Positions 24,616 through 36,759 of a stretch of DNA of 64,000 nt are shown here, piece after piece. The DNA comes from Eulemur rufifrons. Lineage: Eukaryota; Chordata; Mammalia; Primates; Lemuridae. A model generated the notes under the pieces. That model was not told the origin of the DNA, made no database searches, and worked only from the letters and a program-made list of their open reading frames with translations. A program made the translations under genes and the position numbers. The DNA lies in contig NC_091006.1 in NCBI RefSeq assembly GCF_041146395.1, positions 2,672,001 through 2,736,000 on the forward strand, read 5' to 3'. The stretch's first letter is position 1. Each line of letters opens with the position of its first letter.

Positions 24616-25253
24616 GATTTTCTCTGCCATCCAGTGATCATTAACGCCTTTTTGGGTAGAGACTTTTGGAGAGTGTGAGAACAATGTCTAGGCTGACATG
24701 AGAGCAAAACACATACAGCATGCCTAGACACGGGAGCCAGGGGATGAAGGCAGAGCTGACATCCACACTGAAACAGGAGTCAGAGGCTTGAGTGCAGACC
24801 CAGCTCTGCAGCTAACGATTTTTGAGAGACTCAGGGAAACTCCTTCCCCTCTCTGGGTTTCTTTTACTCAACCCTAAAATGGGCTTATGTCCTTCTAACC
24901 CTAACATTCTAGGACGCTGATTTTCATTCAGCACTTTCTTCACAACGCAACATGGCATAGTGGTGGTGCTTAGCAGAGCATTTGTGCATTTGTACAGAAT
25001 GTGCTTGCTGCACCACAATATAATGAATTTTCTCACAAATTACACATGCAAAGAATTGCTCAGATGGAACTGTAAGATCACTTCAGATGCACTATTGATT
25101 TTCATTATTTTAGTTTTCTCCATCCCTGAGTTCCCTGCAACCATCTCCCAATTTGATTTCACTAAACAGAACAATCTCTGCCTCCTCTTTCCAGTAGTCA
25201 GTTCATAAAACCTCAGAACTTGGGAGTCTGAGAAACTAGGCTGTTTTGGATAG
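24616..25253. other. Unassigned intergenic sequence
   Basis: No gene or named repeat. Short MIR-like piece ('ctctctgggtttcttttactcaaccctaaaatgggctta') at about 24830-24890. Confidence 0.45.
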
Positions 25254-25269
25254 AATGTCTATCCTCCCA

Positions 25270-25581
25270 GGCTGGGCACGATAGCTCACACCTGTAAACT
25301 CAGTACTTTGAGAGACTGAGGTGGAAGGATCGCTTGAAGCCAGGAGTTCAACACCAGCCTGCGCAACATAGCGAGACCTCATCTCTTAAAAGAGTGGGAA
25401 AAAAAAAAAGCTGAGTGTGGTGGTGTGCACCTATAGTCCTAGCTATTATATATTTGGGAGGCTAAGGCAGGAGGATTCCTTTGCTTGAGCCCAGGAGTTC
25501 AAGGCTTCAGTGAGCTATGATCGCGCCACTGCACTCCAGCCTGGGTGAGAGTGAGACCCCATCTCTTAAAAAAAAAAAAAA
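25270..25581 (+). mobile_element. AluJ-type dimer, sense
   Basis: Begins GGCTGGGCACGATAGCTCAC, has an A-rich linker, the right arm 'ctgagtgtggtggtgtgcacc' with an extra 'ttatatatt' insertion, and ends in an A17 tail. Diverged 16-bp target-site duplication: aatgtctatcctccca (25254-25269) and aatgtctctccttcca (25582-25597). This is an older Alu shared in type by all primates. Confidence 0.92.
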
Positions 25582-25716
25582 AATGTCTCTCCTTCCATAA
25601 TAGGGATGGTAGAGGTGGTAGCTGCCAACCTCCTGGAGTCACAAAGGATTCCTCTGGCTACAGCAGGTGTCCCTCAAAGGTAATGTGAAGCACCAGTCAC
25701 ATACACATACACACTC

Positions 25717-25757
25717 TTCTTATACAATAGAGAAATATTCTTATACAATAGAGAAAG
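25717..25757 (+). repeat. 21-bp tandem duplication
   Basis: ttcttatacaatagagaaa occurs at 25717-25735 and again at 25738-25756, a period of 21 bp. The copies are identical over these 19 bases, which suggests a recent or well-kept local duplication. Confidence 0.85.
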
Positions 25758-26384
25758 CAACTTCTGTTAAGAACAAAAATACCCTGCTAATGCACAAATG
25801 CTTTATTGCCCCACTACGGCTGCCTGCTGGGGAACACTGAGCATCCCTTCTGCATAGGGGCTCTCCGGCACTCACTTTCCCATTCATTTTGCCCTTTTGA
25901 CCCTGTTTCCTTTCCTTGCAGTGACAGGGCCGTGCAGCTTCTAGGCAGCATCAGTTCCTCAAAAGGGCAAGCAGGATAATTTTCCAACAAAGGAGGCCTC
26001 CCTCGACTTTGCAGAAGTCATCTAGGGGGCTGAGATCCCTTGGGTGTCCTTTCCAACATCTCTCCTCTGATTCATTGTCATCCCAGAACAGATTAGCTCT
26101 GCATACAAACACCAAGATATTAAAATTGGACACTGACTCTGCCTCTGATATTGGGGAACAGTCACAGATAGCTTTGTATAGAATGACTTCTGTGACAGAG
26201 CAACAAGATGAACGACTCCAAGGCTATGAAAAACAAAGCAGAATAAAAAAGTAAACCCAGAAGGGCTGCTAACCCAAAAACTTTCAGGAGAACAGGAATT
26301 AAGAGACTATCATAGAGAAAAAGACCACAAAGAAAAAGGACTCAATGGCTTAAAGTGTTGGCCTTGGGGACTTGGAATGAGCTC

Positions 26385-26720
26385 ATTCACTTGTACAGAA
26401 GGCTGGACACTGTCCTAAGTGCTGAATCTCCACACAGCTGAGAACACCCAGCAAGGTCCCTACTCCTCTGGCACTCACATCAAAGGAGAACCAACAATTA
26501 AGTTGTAAACATATCACAGACAAGATGACTTCAGAAAGTGGTAAATGCTATGAAGAAAATACAAAGGATGGAGTGACTGAGAGAAATTGGCAGGGTCAGG
26601 GGAGAAATTGGCAGGGTCAGGGGAGGCCACTACTATAGCCTGGATGATCTGGGAAAGCCTCTCTGAGGAGGTGACATCTAAATGGAGTATGAAGAAACAA
26701 AGAAACCCAGGGTAACTGCT
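26385..26720 (+). repeat. Old LINE-tail fragment
   Basis: 'ggacactgtcctaagtgctgaat', 'gtaaatgctatgaagaaaat' and 'gggaaagcctctctgaggaggtgacat' are parts of one dispersed old repeat, also seen in pieces near 5425, 39799 and 61215. Contains the exact 21-bp tandem duplication at 26581-26622. Confidence 0.6.
26581..26622 (+). repeat. Exact 21-bp tandem duplication
   Basis: gagaaattggcagggtcaggg at 26581-26601 is followed directly by an identical copy at 26602-26622. Confidence 0.92.
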
Positions 26721-26739
26721 GGAGCATTTTGGCTTGAAC

Positions 26740-29590
26740 AACTCTTTGATGGGAATGAATTGTCAGCGTGTCAGGATCAATGACAAACCCTTTCCATTAT
26801 TCTTGAGACGGACACAAGGTTTTGTCATTCAGGAGTTTAGGCGCCAACTCATAAGAAATATATAAGTGGTGGCAACATCAACTCTGCAACATGAGAAATA
26901 TTTTAGCTTTTGTTTGCATATGATGATTTTTAACCTACTTCCTCAGAAAAACAAATGCCAAGCAGAGGCTAGAAACAAATGTTGACATAAATGTAAACAT
27001 CTATTTTGTGGAGACTTGATCAAAGCCAGGCCCTTCCTCTGCCAGAAGTGTGATTCTTATCTGCAAGGGCAGCAGAGGCCTTAACCCAACTGTTCGGTTG
27101 GGGACCCAGATTTTAAATTTAGTCCAGTGGGTCTTGAAGCCAATTCAATGGAGAATAGAGTGTCTTTTTTGAGAATTCTAGTGTGCTTTATGGAGGTGAG
27201 GGGGCAAAAACAAATGGAGGGTGTAAGGGAGGGATGAGATTTTAGAAGAGGCAGAATATCAAGAAAGAGAAACTGCAAACAGATTCATGGGCATCGACTG
27301 GCTCCCTAGCAGCAGATATCATGTCTGTGGTTCCTGTGAGGGAATCACGTGACCGTCTCCAAGTGCTCTTGCTAGCTGTGTGGATGGCCTCTAAGGAGAC
27401 GCAGTTTCTAGCCAATTGGATTTCACGTTGCTCAGCGCCAGCTTGGCGATTAGTTTTGCATTAGCACTGTAGCCTGTGAACCTGGTGAGTAACTACTCTG
27501 CATGGACAGCCAGAATCCTTCGTGGCACTTCACTTTTTCCTTAAAAAGAAAAAGAAGGTGATGATGATTATGATGATAAAGAAAGGTTCGATCAGGTTAC
27601 TATCTTGAAAAGTTGATCTATAGCGACCCAGATAATGGGCCTTTTAAAAATCTTTTCTGGTTCATTCCAGGGAAGAGTTCCATCCATTTTTCAGCCTCTG
27701 CTCTTTTGGGGAGGACTAGGCCTCCCCATTTCTTTCCTTTTAGGCTCAGGATAATTTAGAATCCTGCAGCTAACAAGATACCTGGGAATTTGGTCTGCAG
27801 CAGATTGAGCTGGGGGTGGTGGGGAGTAATTTAGGAACAAATGCATCAGACTTCAACAATCTCAATTGTAAATATAAAAGTTCTCCTGTGTCTGATACCA
27901 CCAGAAAAAGTTGGATTTTTCTTCTTTAGGGTACAGAAAAGAGCCATTCCCAGCAGAAGCAGTCTATCTTGGTCTCTGTTATGAGTCCACATAAACTTAA
28001 AACTTTGAGCTGAGCCAAGAGTCTGAATCCCTGAGCATGCTCACTGAATCTCCATTACAGCCCACCATTTACTCTGAAAAATCTGTGGTCACCTCCCCAC
28101 ATCCCTCCTAACCTCTTTCCAGAACAGAAAAGAGCGTGTTACTGTGATACAAAGAAGCGTTCCATAATGCATGTCACTGCTCCTTCCACAGTGGGACATT
28201 TGCTAGGTAAAAGAGCTCACTCTCAAACTTCCTTGCCACCAGGTCAGGGCAAGGCAACTGTAGGGGTCAGTCTCTGTGGAAGATGAATCTTGCCTGATGA
28301 ATTTCAGCTGCAACTTCTGCTTCAATGAGAACTGCATAGAGCTGATCAGAACCACTGGGCTGCTGAAAGGAGTCAATGAAAGCTGCACCCTCTCAACATA
28401 CAAAACTTAAAAGGCTAATAAAAGGTTTCGGTGTCAATGACAACAAATGTTTTTGACTTACAATGAAAAAGAAAGGCCTCCTTAGTTTAGAGATGTCAGA
28501 AAAGAGTGTGCGCTCATGCACGTGAGTTTGTAGGTGCTGTGTGTATGCATGTACATGAGTGTGTGGGCGCGTGTGCGTGTCATTTTCAAAGTAACGGAAG
28601 CCAAGGCAGTCTATTGATTTTCTGACAAGCTACATGGTCCTTTTCAACCATCAAAAACAGAAAGATGACCATGAGTAGATGAATATTGTCAGGCAGCTCA
28701 GGAAGTGCACACCAGGCAGACCCAAGCACTTGATCCAACTCACACTGGCAATTGTTCGCGGTGGAGTTCTGCCACCAACATGGTCAAGATAATCCCCCCA
28801 GCACTGAGGCCCCTTAGGTGGAGCCCAGAAGTTGCACAGCTCATTGGTTTTACACCAACATGTGCTGATTGGAAAGTTGCACCCTGGAGAGCCATGAATT
28901 GTTTTAAGTATTTTGTGATCTAACATCTTAAGACTTCAGGCAAATACAACTATTTCCAAAAGACAATATTTCCCTTATGCCTCTCTCAAAGAACCCAGTG
29001 TTAGCAAGCCATTTCAGACTTGATCCTTTGTTTGGTGATGTGTTTATGAGATGGTTCCATAACGTATAAAATAAGCTTGATCAAGGCAATATGTGGCTTT
29101 GTGTAAAGTAACAGGCAAACGAGAGCTGCTCTAGAGTCTAATACAGTCAGGACTGGTTACAGCCAAACTCCCAGCTCCAAGAGGGTGACACGTATCAGCA
29201 CACAAAGGGGCAGCCAGAAGGCAGGTCAATTCTGAAACACATAAACACTGCAGTCCAAAGAACTTGTCTTGTTAGACCATTTTACATAAATATTTTCCAA
29301 CATATTCAATCAGCCCCCTCAAATTGACACTGTCACCAAAATTAAATCAATACTTCTTGTGAGAGAAGAATAAGTATCTTATCTAATAATCAACTTATTT
29401 GAGATTTGCAATGCTGGCCACTATTACCAAAAGGCATTTCTCAATTATTTACATTGAACTATACATTACTTTGATTTTTGTCTCAGTTGCATTCAGATAA
29501 AATGTGAGCTTCTAATTTAATTTTGTTTTGGATTTCCTTTGACATATCTATTTATGCCAATTCGCCCAGGAAGAAAAGGCCATCAGTGAT
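26740..29590. other. Unassigned sequence, low in recognisable repeats
   Basis: Nearly 3 kb without Alu, L1, MIR or L2 sequence I can recognise, apart from a GT-rich run at 28505-28581. A patch at 27345-27486 has an E-box, a CCAAT box and a donor-like GTGAGT. Frames are short on both strands. Confidence 0.5.
28505..28581 (+). repeat. GT-rich alternating purine-pyrimidine tract
   Basis: Imperfect TG/CG/CA alternation, including 'gtgtgggcgcgtgtgcgtgtc'-type sequence with CpG steps. Such tracts can adopt Z-DNA; that is a general property, not shown here. Confidence 0.7.
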
Positions 29591-29599
29591 AATGATAGT

Positions 29600-29815
29600 T
29601 TCGGAAAACACTTATCCAGCACTTTTAACATGCCAGACTCTGGGCTCAAGCCATCACCAGGCCTGTCTACTTCAGTTTTCAGGCACATCTGTGAGGAGAC
29701 CAGGGATTGGTATCTCTCACTTTATGGATGATGAACTGGAGCTGAGATTAAGTGTCTCATTCCCAGGATTTGAGCCGGGCAGTCTGACTCTAAACCCTGC
29801 TCCTGACCACTGATA
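29600..29815 (-). repeat. MIR element, reverse
   Basis: 'acacttatccagcacttttaacatgccagactctgggc', 'tttatggatgatgaactggagctgagattaag' and 'gggcagtctgactctaaaccctgctcctgac' follow the reversed MIR core. Confidence 0.82.
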
Positions 29816-30184
29816 GCTCCACTTCCCAATGACATGAGTAATTCCGAGAGGAGACGTCCGTAAGATCTCCCACTCTGAGTCAGCAGATAAGCAGAGGACC
29901 AATGACGTTAGGCACTAGAATGGACCTAAACTGATGACCCAGTCCCTGAATAAGGTCAAAGTCACTTCTGTCCACCGTTCTCCGCTGCCGTTTGGTTTCC
30001 TTGTGTCTAAGATGTTTGCTCCTCCCTAGCAGGGAGCACCATCTCTTACATTCCTTAGACAAAGGGCATTTCTGAGTAAGAATCAAAGGGAAGGGGAGGA
30101 ACGTGTGGACGTGGCATGGCGTGTAGATGAAGAGTAACTGTAAGAAGCCCAGCTCAGCATCTACAACTCCACGTTCCTGAGGAA

Positions 30185-30360
30185 GGGTCAAGTCTCTTCA
30201 AGTCCTTCAGTTTCTTCATCTGTACCATGGAGATGATCATAATCCCTCTGCTGCGTGTGGTGAGGGAGAAGATTGTGAGAAACAACACATGTACGGCGTG
30301 CATTGAATGCCTGGGACAGAGTGAGTGCTCGGTCTCAGTTATGAGAGTTGTGATCACCTG
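30185..30360 (+). repeat. MIR element, sense
   Basis: 'tccttcagtttcttcatctgtaccatggagatgatcataatccctc', 'gtgagggagaagattgtgag' and 'tgcctgggacagagtgagtgctc' match the forward MIR core. Confidence 0.8.
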
Positions 30361-32254
30361 CTGGGACCACGCCCCCACCACCCTGAGTGATGCCTGCTCT
30401 GAGGTTTTGTTCATACACCTTCCTGCTCCACTGTTCTGTGGGTCACTCACGGGCCTGGGTTATGCCTCATTCATCTCAGGATCCTCTGCCCCCAATACAG
30501 TTCCCAACCCATGGTTAGCCTTTACGCACGTCTGCTGATGGAGGGCTTGCATATACGCACTTATGCCAATCTCAGCTCAGATGCCAAGCCTCTAGCTGAG
30601 GCCATGGAACTGGATGGTGGCACAGCTTCGAGGGGACTCAAGCCACTTGACTTCCAGTCCAGTGTCTGCCCAGCATAGCAGAGTGCCTCAACTTTGCCTT
30701 TTCTTTAAAAAGATTTTATCAAAGACCAAGACCTAAGTGATAACAGAACATCACTAATATTATCAAACTAGGGACACATTCAGAATCCATTTTTCTAACT
30801 TCCCATAATTTACATGTCAGCAATCTAGCACATAAAATGCAAAAAAAAAAATTTGCAAAAATATGGACCTAAACATTTTTAGTGTCTTGCATCTTAAGTA
30901 ATTACACAGTAATACTATGATAATCTAATAACAATTGACAAGATAAAATGCATAGTAATCATGTATTGTACGTGATAGAAGCAATATTATATCACCTGCC
31001 TTTTACACACCTATTTCATTACTTGGAAGCTCCCTGGTAATGAATATGCTATTAAGCAGGGTTTTTTTAATTTGCATGTTTCTCTTATAGTGATCCTTCA
31101 ATAAATTTTTCTGACTCCCTTCATAAATAAGTTTCATTATTCCTCATTATTAAAAAAAAAACCTACATTCTCCTTTCCTGAAAGGATGTCATATATTAGA
31201 TGACCTTCCTATATAAAATCATAAACGAAAAGGCCAGACAACCTGCAAGGAAATAAGTAATCAGACAATAGGGTGCTAAATACAGCTGGGAAGACATAGG
31301 GCATTACAGTATAGTTAAAAGTCTGCAAAAAGAATATTTTATGATGCAAAAACGAAGAGAGAATTTAGTTTTACTACGGCATGAGACAAGTCCCAGCTTT
31401 TGCACAATTTATCACTGATTTCTTCATTTTGTTGTTTTAAACATGCTTTTAAGACATACTGGATAACTAGTAAAAATTGTATACAATTCAAATGACATTT
31501 CAGATAAGTTTTATTGACTTAATGCTCTGATAATAAAATTATAACAATCAGTATTATTCTGATTTATTACAATTTTTACTTTCACTTTGTAATGGACTCG
31601 GTGCATCACAGAATTGAATGTAATGTTGCTGCCACCTCAAGGTCACTCTCTGAAAATGAGACAACTCACTTCAGTCTAATGCACTAAAGCAAGTAAGTAA
31701 CTGAGGGCTTTATAGTTGAAAATACCACTTTGTGGTCACGTCACAGTAAATCTAAACTTTTATTTGCAATGAAACAATGGGTTTTATATGCAATTTTCAA
31801 TGAAAACACACTACAGCAATGCTAGTATGGCATTGTGAGTACTGGGTCTGTGGGAGGAAAGCTTTTATATAACAGTCCAGGGGAAGAAATGTCAATGCAT
31901 CAAACTGAAGAACCATCTGTGCAACTGGCATATTGACACCGCATAATCCAGATACAGTGGTTTCTTTAGAAAAAGAAATAGTCCTCGAGTTTATTTTTCT
32001 TTCATGAAGCTTACTTGGCTCTTTTCCTCTCCCTCTTCAATCTTTCCCAGTTGGTGACCTCCCTGAACCTGACACTCTTCCGTCTGGATTTATCAAAACT
32101 ACCCTTAACATGAACAAACAGTTCACAGAAAAGGAAATGCCAAGGACTTAAGGAGATACATGTTTTGCCTAACAGATTGTCAAAGATCAACTTTTGATAA
32201 CACTGGTTTGGCAAGGTAGTACTGTAAATTAGAAAAGAGGGAAATGTGATGATA
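30361..32254. other. AT-rich unassigned sequence
   Basis: About 1.9 kb with no repeat or gene I can name. The part 30700-32000 is AT-rich (about two thirds A+T by eye) and unusually free of interspersed repeats for this window, which could reflect conserved non-coding sequence or simply age. Confidence 0.45.
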
Positions 32255-32775
32255 TTTTCCAAATTTTAAAATGCATATACCTTCTGACCAGCAATCCCAC
32301 TTCTAAAAATTTATCTGTCAGATATATACATCCATGTGCACAAAGATGTATGTACAAGGAAATTTATCACAGCGAGAGATTGGAAACAAACTAGATGTCC
32401 ATCAACAGAAGACTTGTAAATTATGGTGAATCCATAAAACGGAATACTGTGCAGCCTTTGAAATCAACAAGGCAGCTCTATACGTACCAGTATGGCACAA
32501 TTTCCGAGATCATATGGTTAAGTGGAAAAAAAAAAGCAATGTGTAAAACGGTGTGTATAGTAGGCTCAGTGTGTATGTATTTGCATAGAATCTCTTTGGG
32601 GAAAAAAATACAATATAAACCATTAACAGTGGTCCCTTTGTAGGAGGAAGTGGGGGACTGATAACAGGGATGGGGGAGCTTAATTTTCACTATACATTCT
32701 TTTTTGTCTTGAATTTTATACTGCATATATGTATTAACTATTTGAAATATAGAAACAAAAATAAAGCATTTTAAA
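32255..32775 (+). mobile_element. Old L1 3' end, sense
   Basis: 'ctgaccagcaatcccacttct', 'atccatgtgcacaaagatgtatg', 'agattggaaacaaactagatgtccatcaac', 'ggtgaatccataaaacggaatactgtgcagcc' and an A-rich end 'aataaagcattttaaaa' are those of an old L1 3' region. Confidence 0.85.
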
Positions 32776-33636
32776 AACTGCTTTGGATTGTAATGCAAAG
32801 GGAAAGTCAAAATTTACGAAGAAAAGACAAAGAAGGCCTGAGGGGAGGAGAGAGGAAGAGAGGGGTGGACAAGGGCAGCAGAGCTGCCTCTGGGGGCCAG
32901 GGGCTGGCTTCCCTTTACTGCCCTTCCCGCGACCTCCCCCTGATGGCTCCTCCCTTCTGGCCTGAGCCCATGTTTCTTTTCTGGTCTCCTCATTTCTTCC
33001 GCTCTCCTCAGATGCCCACATATTCTCCTCCCCACTTTCATTCATTCTCCCTCTAGTCGTCAATTTTCATTCTGATGTCTCTGGTTCCTTGCGTTCTGCC
33101 TGCCTCTAAGGATTCTCTGCAGCCCCCTCCGGGAGGAGGACCAGAGCCAGCCCTTCTGTTCTGGTGCCAGCATGTGGCCAGGCTTGCCAGGTATGCGCTG
33201 TGTGCACCCTGGATGTACAAATAGTGTGAAGAAGCCGCATTGCGGTTAACAGTCCCATCTGCCATCTGCCCTCTACTGGAACTCGAAGTATTCAGCAGAG
33301 AGTTGTCTGTGCTCTGCTGCTTCTCTAGGCGCAGATACCACAATGATGAACACTGTGTCTGCCAGCATGCAGAATAAATGCATTTGGGATGGGGTCTAGA
33401 AAACCGAAGACACTCCATGAGTTTGGGGGAGGGCAATGGGACGGGCAGGCACCCAGTCGCTCAGATGTGGACCCAGGAACACCCAGCACTACCTGAACGT
33501 CTGTGTTGAATACCTCAGCAGAAATAAATGGTGAGGAAAACCAAGCATAGAGGAGAAAAGGGAGTTGAAGAAAGGAAGTGGGTACCTCCAACTGTTCAAG
33601 TGATTATTGGATTTATTTATCTTTCCCTTTTCCCCC
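32776..33636. other. Unassigned sequence
   Basis: A purine-rich then pyrimidine-rich stretch (32820-33060), followed by ordinary sequence. Open frames on both strands up to 127 residues overlap and show no motif. Confidence 0.45.
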
Positions 33637-33977
33637 TTTTTTTTTTTTTTTTTTTGAGACAGAGTCTCACTCTGTTGCCCAGGCTAGAGTGAGTGCCGTG
33701 GCGTTAGCCTAGCTCACAGCAACCTCAAACTCCTGAGCTCAAGCGATCCTCCTGTCTCAGCCTCCCGAGTAGCTGGGACTACAGGCATGCACCACCATGC
33801 CCGGCTAATTTTTTCTATATATATATTTTTAGCTGTCCATATAATTTCTTTCTATTTTTAGTAGAGATGGGGTCTCGCTCTTGCTCAGGCTGGTCTCGAA
33901 CTCCTGAGCTCAAACGATCCGCCCACCTCGGCCTCCCAGAGTGCTAGGATTACAGGCGTGAGCCACCGCGCCCGGCC
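33637..33977 (-). mobile_element. Strepsirrhine-type dimeric Alu, reverse
   Basis: T19 (reverse poly-A tail) at 33637-33655, then GAGACAGAGTCTCACTC, the right arm with 'gagtgagtgccgtggcgttagcc' and 'tagctcacagcaacctc', the linker with a TA repeat and 'atttctttcta', and the left arm ending GCGCCCGGCC. CpG-rich and little diverged, with the same diagnostic linker as the copy at 9578-9911. Confidence 0.94.
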
Positions 33978-35945
33978 TCTTTTTCCCCTTTTATTAAAAC
34001 AAATCCCTTGCTATTTTTCTAACTCCTTTCAATGACACATTATTAACAGTGAAGCCAAGATTCTATTTAACAATTGCTTAATAATTCAAATTCCATCAAA
34101 CGTCCATCAAAACGCTTTCATAAGCCACTGAGACACAGCATGCACACTTCTCCTACCCAAGCCCACACGGGGACTCCCTGGCTTTCTTTCAGTACTGATT
34201 TGAAGTGCTACAGTTCAAAAGGTGAGGAGGATTCCTGCACTGACCCAGCGAGTTTCCTAAACTTTATGCAGTTTGAAAACAGGCACATCATTTTTATTAT
34301 ATTTGGAAGTTACTGGAAAAGTTCAGAAGCAAACCAATAAACAGATTATTTCGTCTTAAAGGGATGCCTTGGTAGATTTCTGGCATACAGAAATCTTTCT
34401 CTATTTTTCTTGCAAAGACCCTCCAAAAAGAGGTGAACCTGCTAAAACCCTGACGCACCATGTTAGATTCCCAGGTGGTGCGGGAGTACTGACTCCAGGC
34501 CTCGGTCTGCTCACCACCTCACACTGCCATGCCCACCTCTGAGATTCTTCCAGCTCCAAAACTCTACAACATTAACTCTGAGATAAACAGCGAAACAAGA
34601 GGAAAGCAAAATTGAAGAAGAATGAAAAGAAGAGTTTGGAAAGCTTAAATCAAGCCTTGGGCTAAGTCAGAGACAGAAAATGAGCTTCCCTTCTCTCCCC
34701 CTCCCTTTTTTTTAGGGGTTTTGCACAGATACGAATTCAGAGAGACTATTTCCCTTTTGCCTCCAGATCCCTTCTTCCACCTTCCGTGTAATTACCTGTA
34801 ATCATCTCAAACGTATAAATAGACACATTTAAAAATACCCCCACCTCATTAGGTGTTCCAAACTGGGTTTTGAGATGGTGTTCTAGAAACCCAAGATCTC
34901 CTGAGGATACAAGGTGTGTCATGAAATGAGGAATAAAGGGGGCAGATATAGCCTCGCACCAGGAAGCTGACCCCTGCAATGAACATGCAAGCATGGCGGC
35001 TGCAGGATAATGGCCCATGGGAGAGCCAAAAGGTGGGATTAAGAGACAGATGAGCTCCTGAAAACAGTATTTGGGGATGGGGGAAAGTATTGTCCAGAAG
35101 GAAACAAATTAAGAAAATGACTCAACAGTAAAGCATCAACCAAGGAACCTAAGATGAGGCCTGCCGTGGTAACACCAGTGATCGCCGATCTGATGTGGGG
35201 ATCTCCCTGTTGACTATATCCCAGCGTTGTACAAAAGTGGATGGGACAGAATTACTACAACTGTCAACATTACAGAGTTTCGAAGACTTTTATTCTGCAT
35301 TTAGGAGATTTACAGGAAATCTCCAGGCAGTTAAGCTGAGGGGCTGAGCTTGTCTTTCAGCTGGCTCCAAGCCAGTCATTTAGGGGGAAGCTTTAATTCC
35401 TAGGATATGGAGTCATACAGTCAGGAAGCAGCCCTGACCCCAGTAAGGTCAGTGTCATGGCCAACTACCCTGGGCTCAATTTAGAGACATAACTATGGCA
35501 ACGACTGTGCCCAATCGGTTATTAGAGGAGATTTATTGACGGATATGCTTGAATAGCAGAGCCATTAATTGCAATTACCAGACAAGACACTTTGTTCATC
35601 TCGGGGAACTGAATGCCAAAATGCCCTAACAACTTTAAAATCCCATTTGCTCTTGGGCTCTCGGCTGGCATCCCTGCACCTGCTCCAGCTTCCCCAATCC
35701 TGAGGAGAGGAGAGGGAGCATAGCTCAACGTGGCACCAGCTGGAGAAAATGGCAAGCACTGGGTGCCCAGGCACGAGCTGGAGGAACCTCACACGGGCCC
35801 CATGAGGCCCTTCTCAAAGGCGAGGGAGGCATGAGCTGTCCGCTCCTCCCACCGCCCCTCCTTGGGCTCCCACCAACAGAGTGATGAAATGCCTCCCGCC
35901 TCGCTCTGCCACTCCACACCCGTCATCTTCCCCAAGAGTCTCTGG
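33978..35945. other. Unassigned sequence
   Basis: About 2 kb with no named repeat or gene. GC content rises in 35690-35945. Short open frames on the minus strand there have no motif. Confidence 0.45.
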
Positions 35946-35949
35946 GTCC

Positions 35950-36308
35950 CCGCTTGGCCTTCCTGTACTTGGTGTTCTCAGCCAAGGATCAATTCACTTT
36001 GTGGTCCCCTGAACCTGGAATAATCACTTCTGGTCTTCCTCAGGGCAGCCTTTCCTGAACACCCCATTTCTCTAAAACAGAGACTCCCCTGCCCCCACCT
36101 TCTGTCCCCACCTCTGCGCTAGTTTCCTCCCAGTACTGACACTACACTGTGCATTGTCAGCTTGTTTATGTCTGCCTCCCTCAGTAGATTCTAGGTCCAT
36201 GAGAGCAGACATTCGGTCTGTCCTTTCCACCACTGTCTCCCTAGCACCAAGTACAGCACCTGGCACACAGTCAGCACTCAAGAAGTTATTTGTTCAATGA
36301 ATGAGTGA
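35950..36308 (+). repeat. L2 3' end
   Basis: 'gcagcctttcctgaacacccc', 'agattctaggtccatgagagcagacattcggtctgtc', and 'cagcacctggcacacagtcagcactcaagaagttatttgttcaatgaatgag' are the forward L2 tail. Confidence 0.85.
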
Positions 36309-36529
36309 CCTGGTACATTCTGTGGTTGTGCTTAGAGGGACCTTCTCCATCCAACTGCATCGTAACTTCCCTGAAAGCAGGGATTCTCCCATGCTCAGAG
36401 CGTGCTTCTTTCAAAGCACAGCCTTAGGTGCTTTGAAACCGAAACAAGCGAATGAGAGAGGTTGTGAGCCACAGACCCCATCCTGGCATCGGAATAAGTA
36501 AAAGCTACATTCCACCACTTTTTAAGGAA

Positions 36530-36755
36530 TAATAATGGCTATATAATGCTTTCTACCGCGGCACTATTTTAAATATTTTCCAGTGTATTCATTCATAAAA
36601 TTCACATGCTAATGTGTGAGGTGCGGAATGTGATATTCTGCAAGTTAGAGGTAAGGAATTGGGGTTACACGGCTGGTCAGTAACAGTGGCAGAGCTAGGA
36701 AAGAACCCCAGGCAGTCCAGACCCTTAACCTCTATGCTATGTCATTTCTCCTGAC
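36530..36755 (-). repeat. MIR element, reverse
   Basis: 'ttctaccgcggcactattttaaatattttcc', 'ggggttacacggctggtcagtaacagtggcagagctagg' and 'aaccccaggcagtccagacccttaacc' follow the reversed MIR. Confidence 0.82.
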
Positions 36756-36759
36756 TTTG

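Noticed and set aside
32734..33063. Overlapping charged open frames on both strands
   Set aside because: They arise from a purine-rich/pyrimidine-rich low-complexity stretch.
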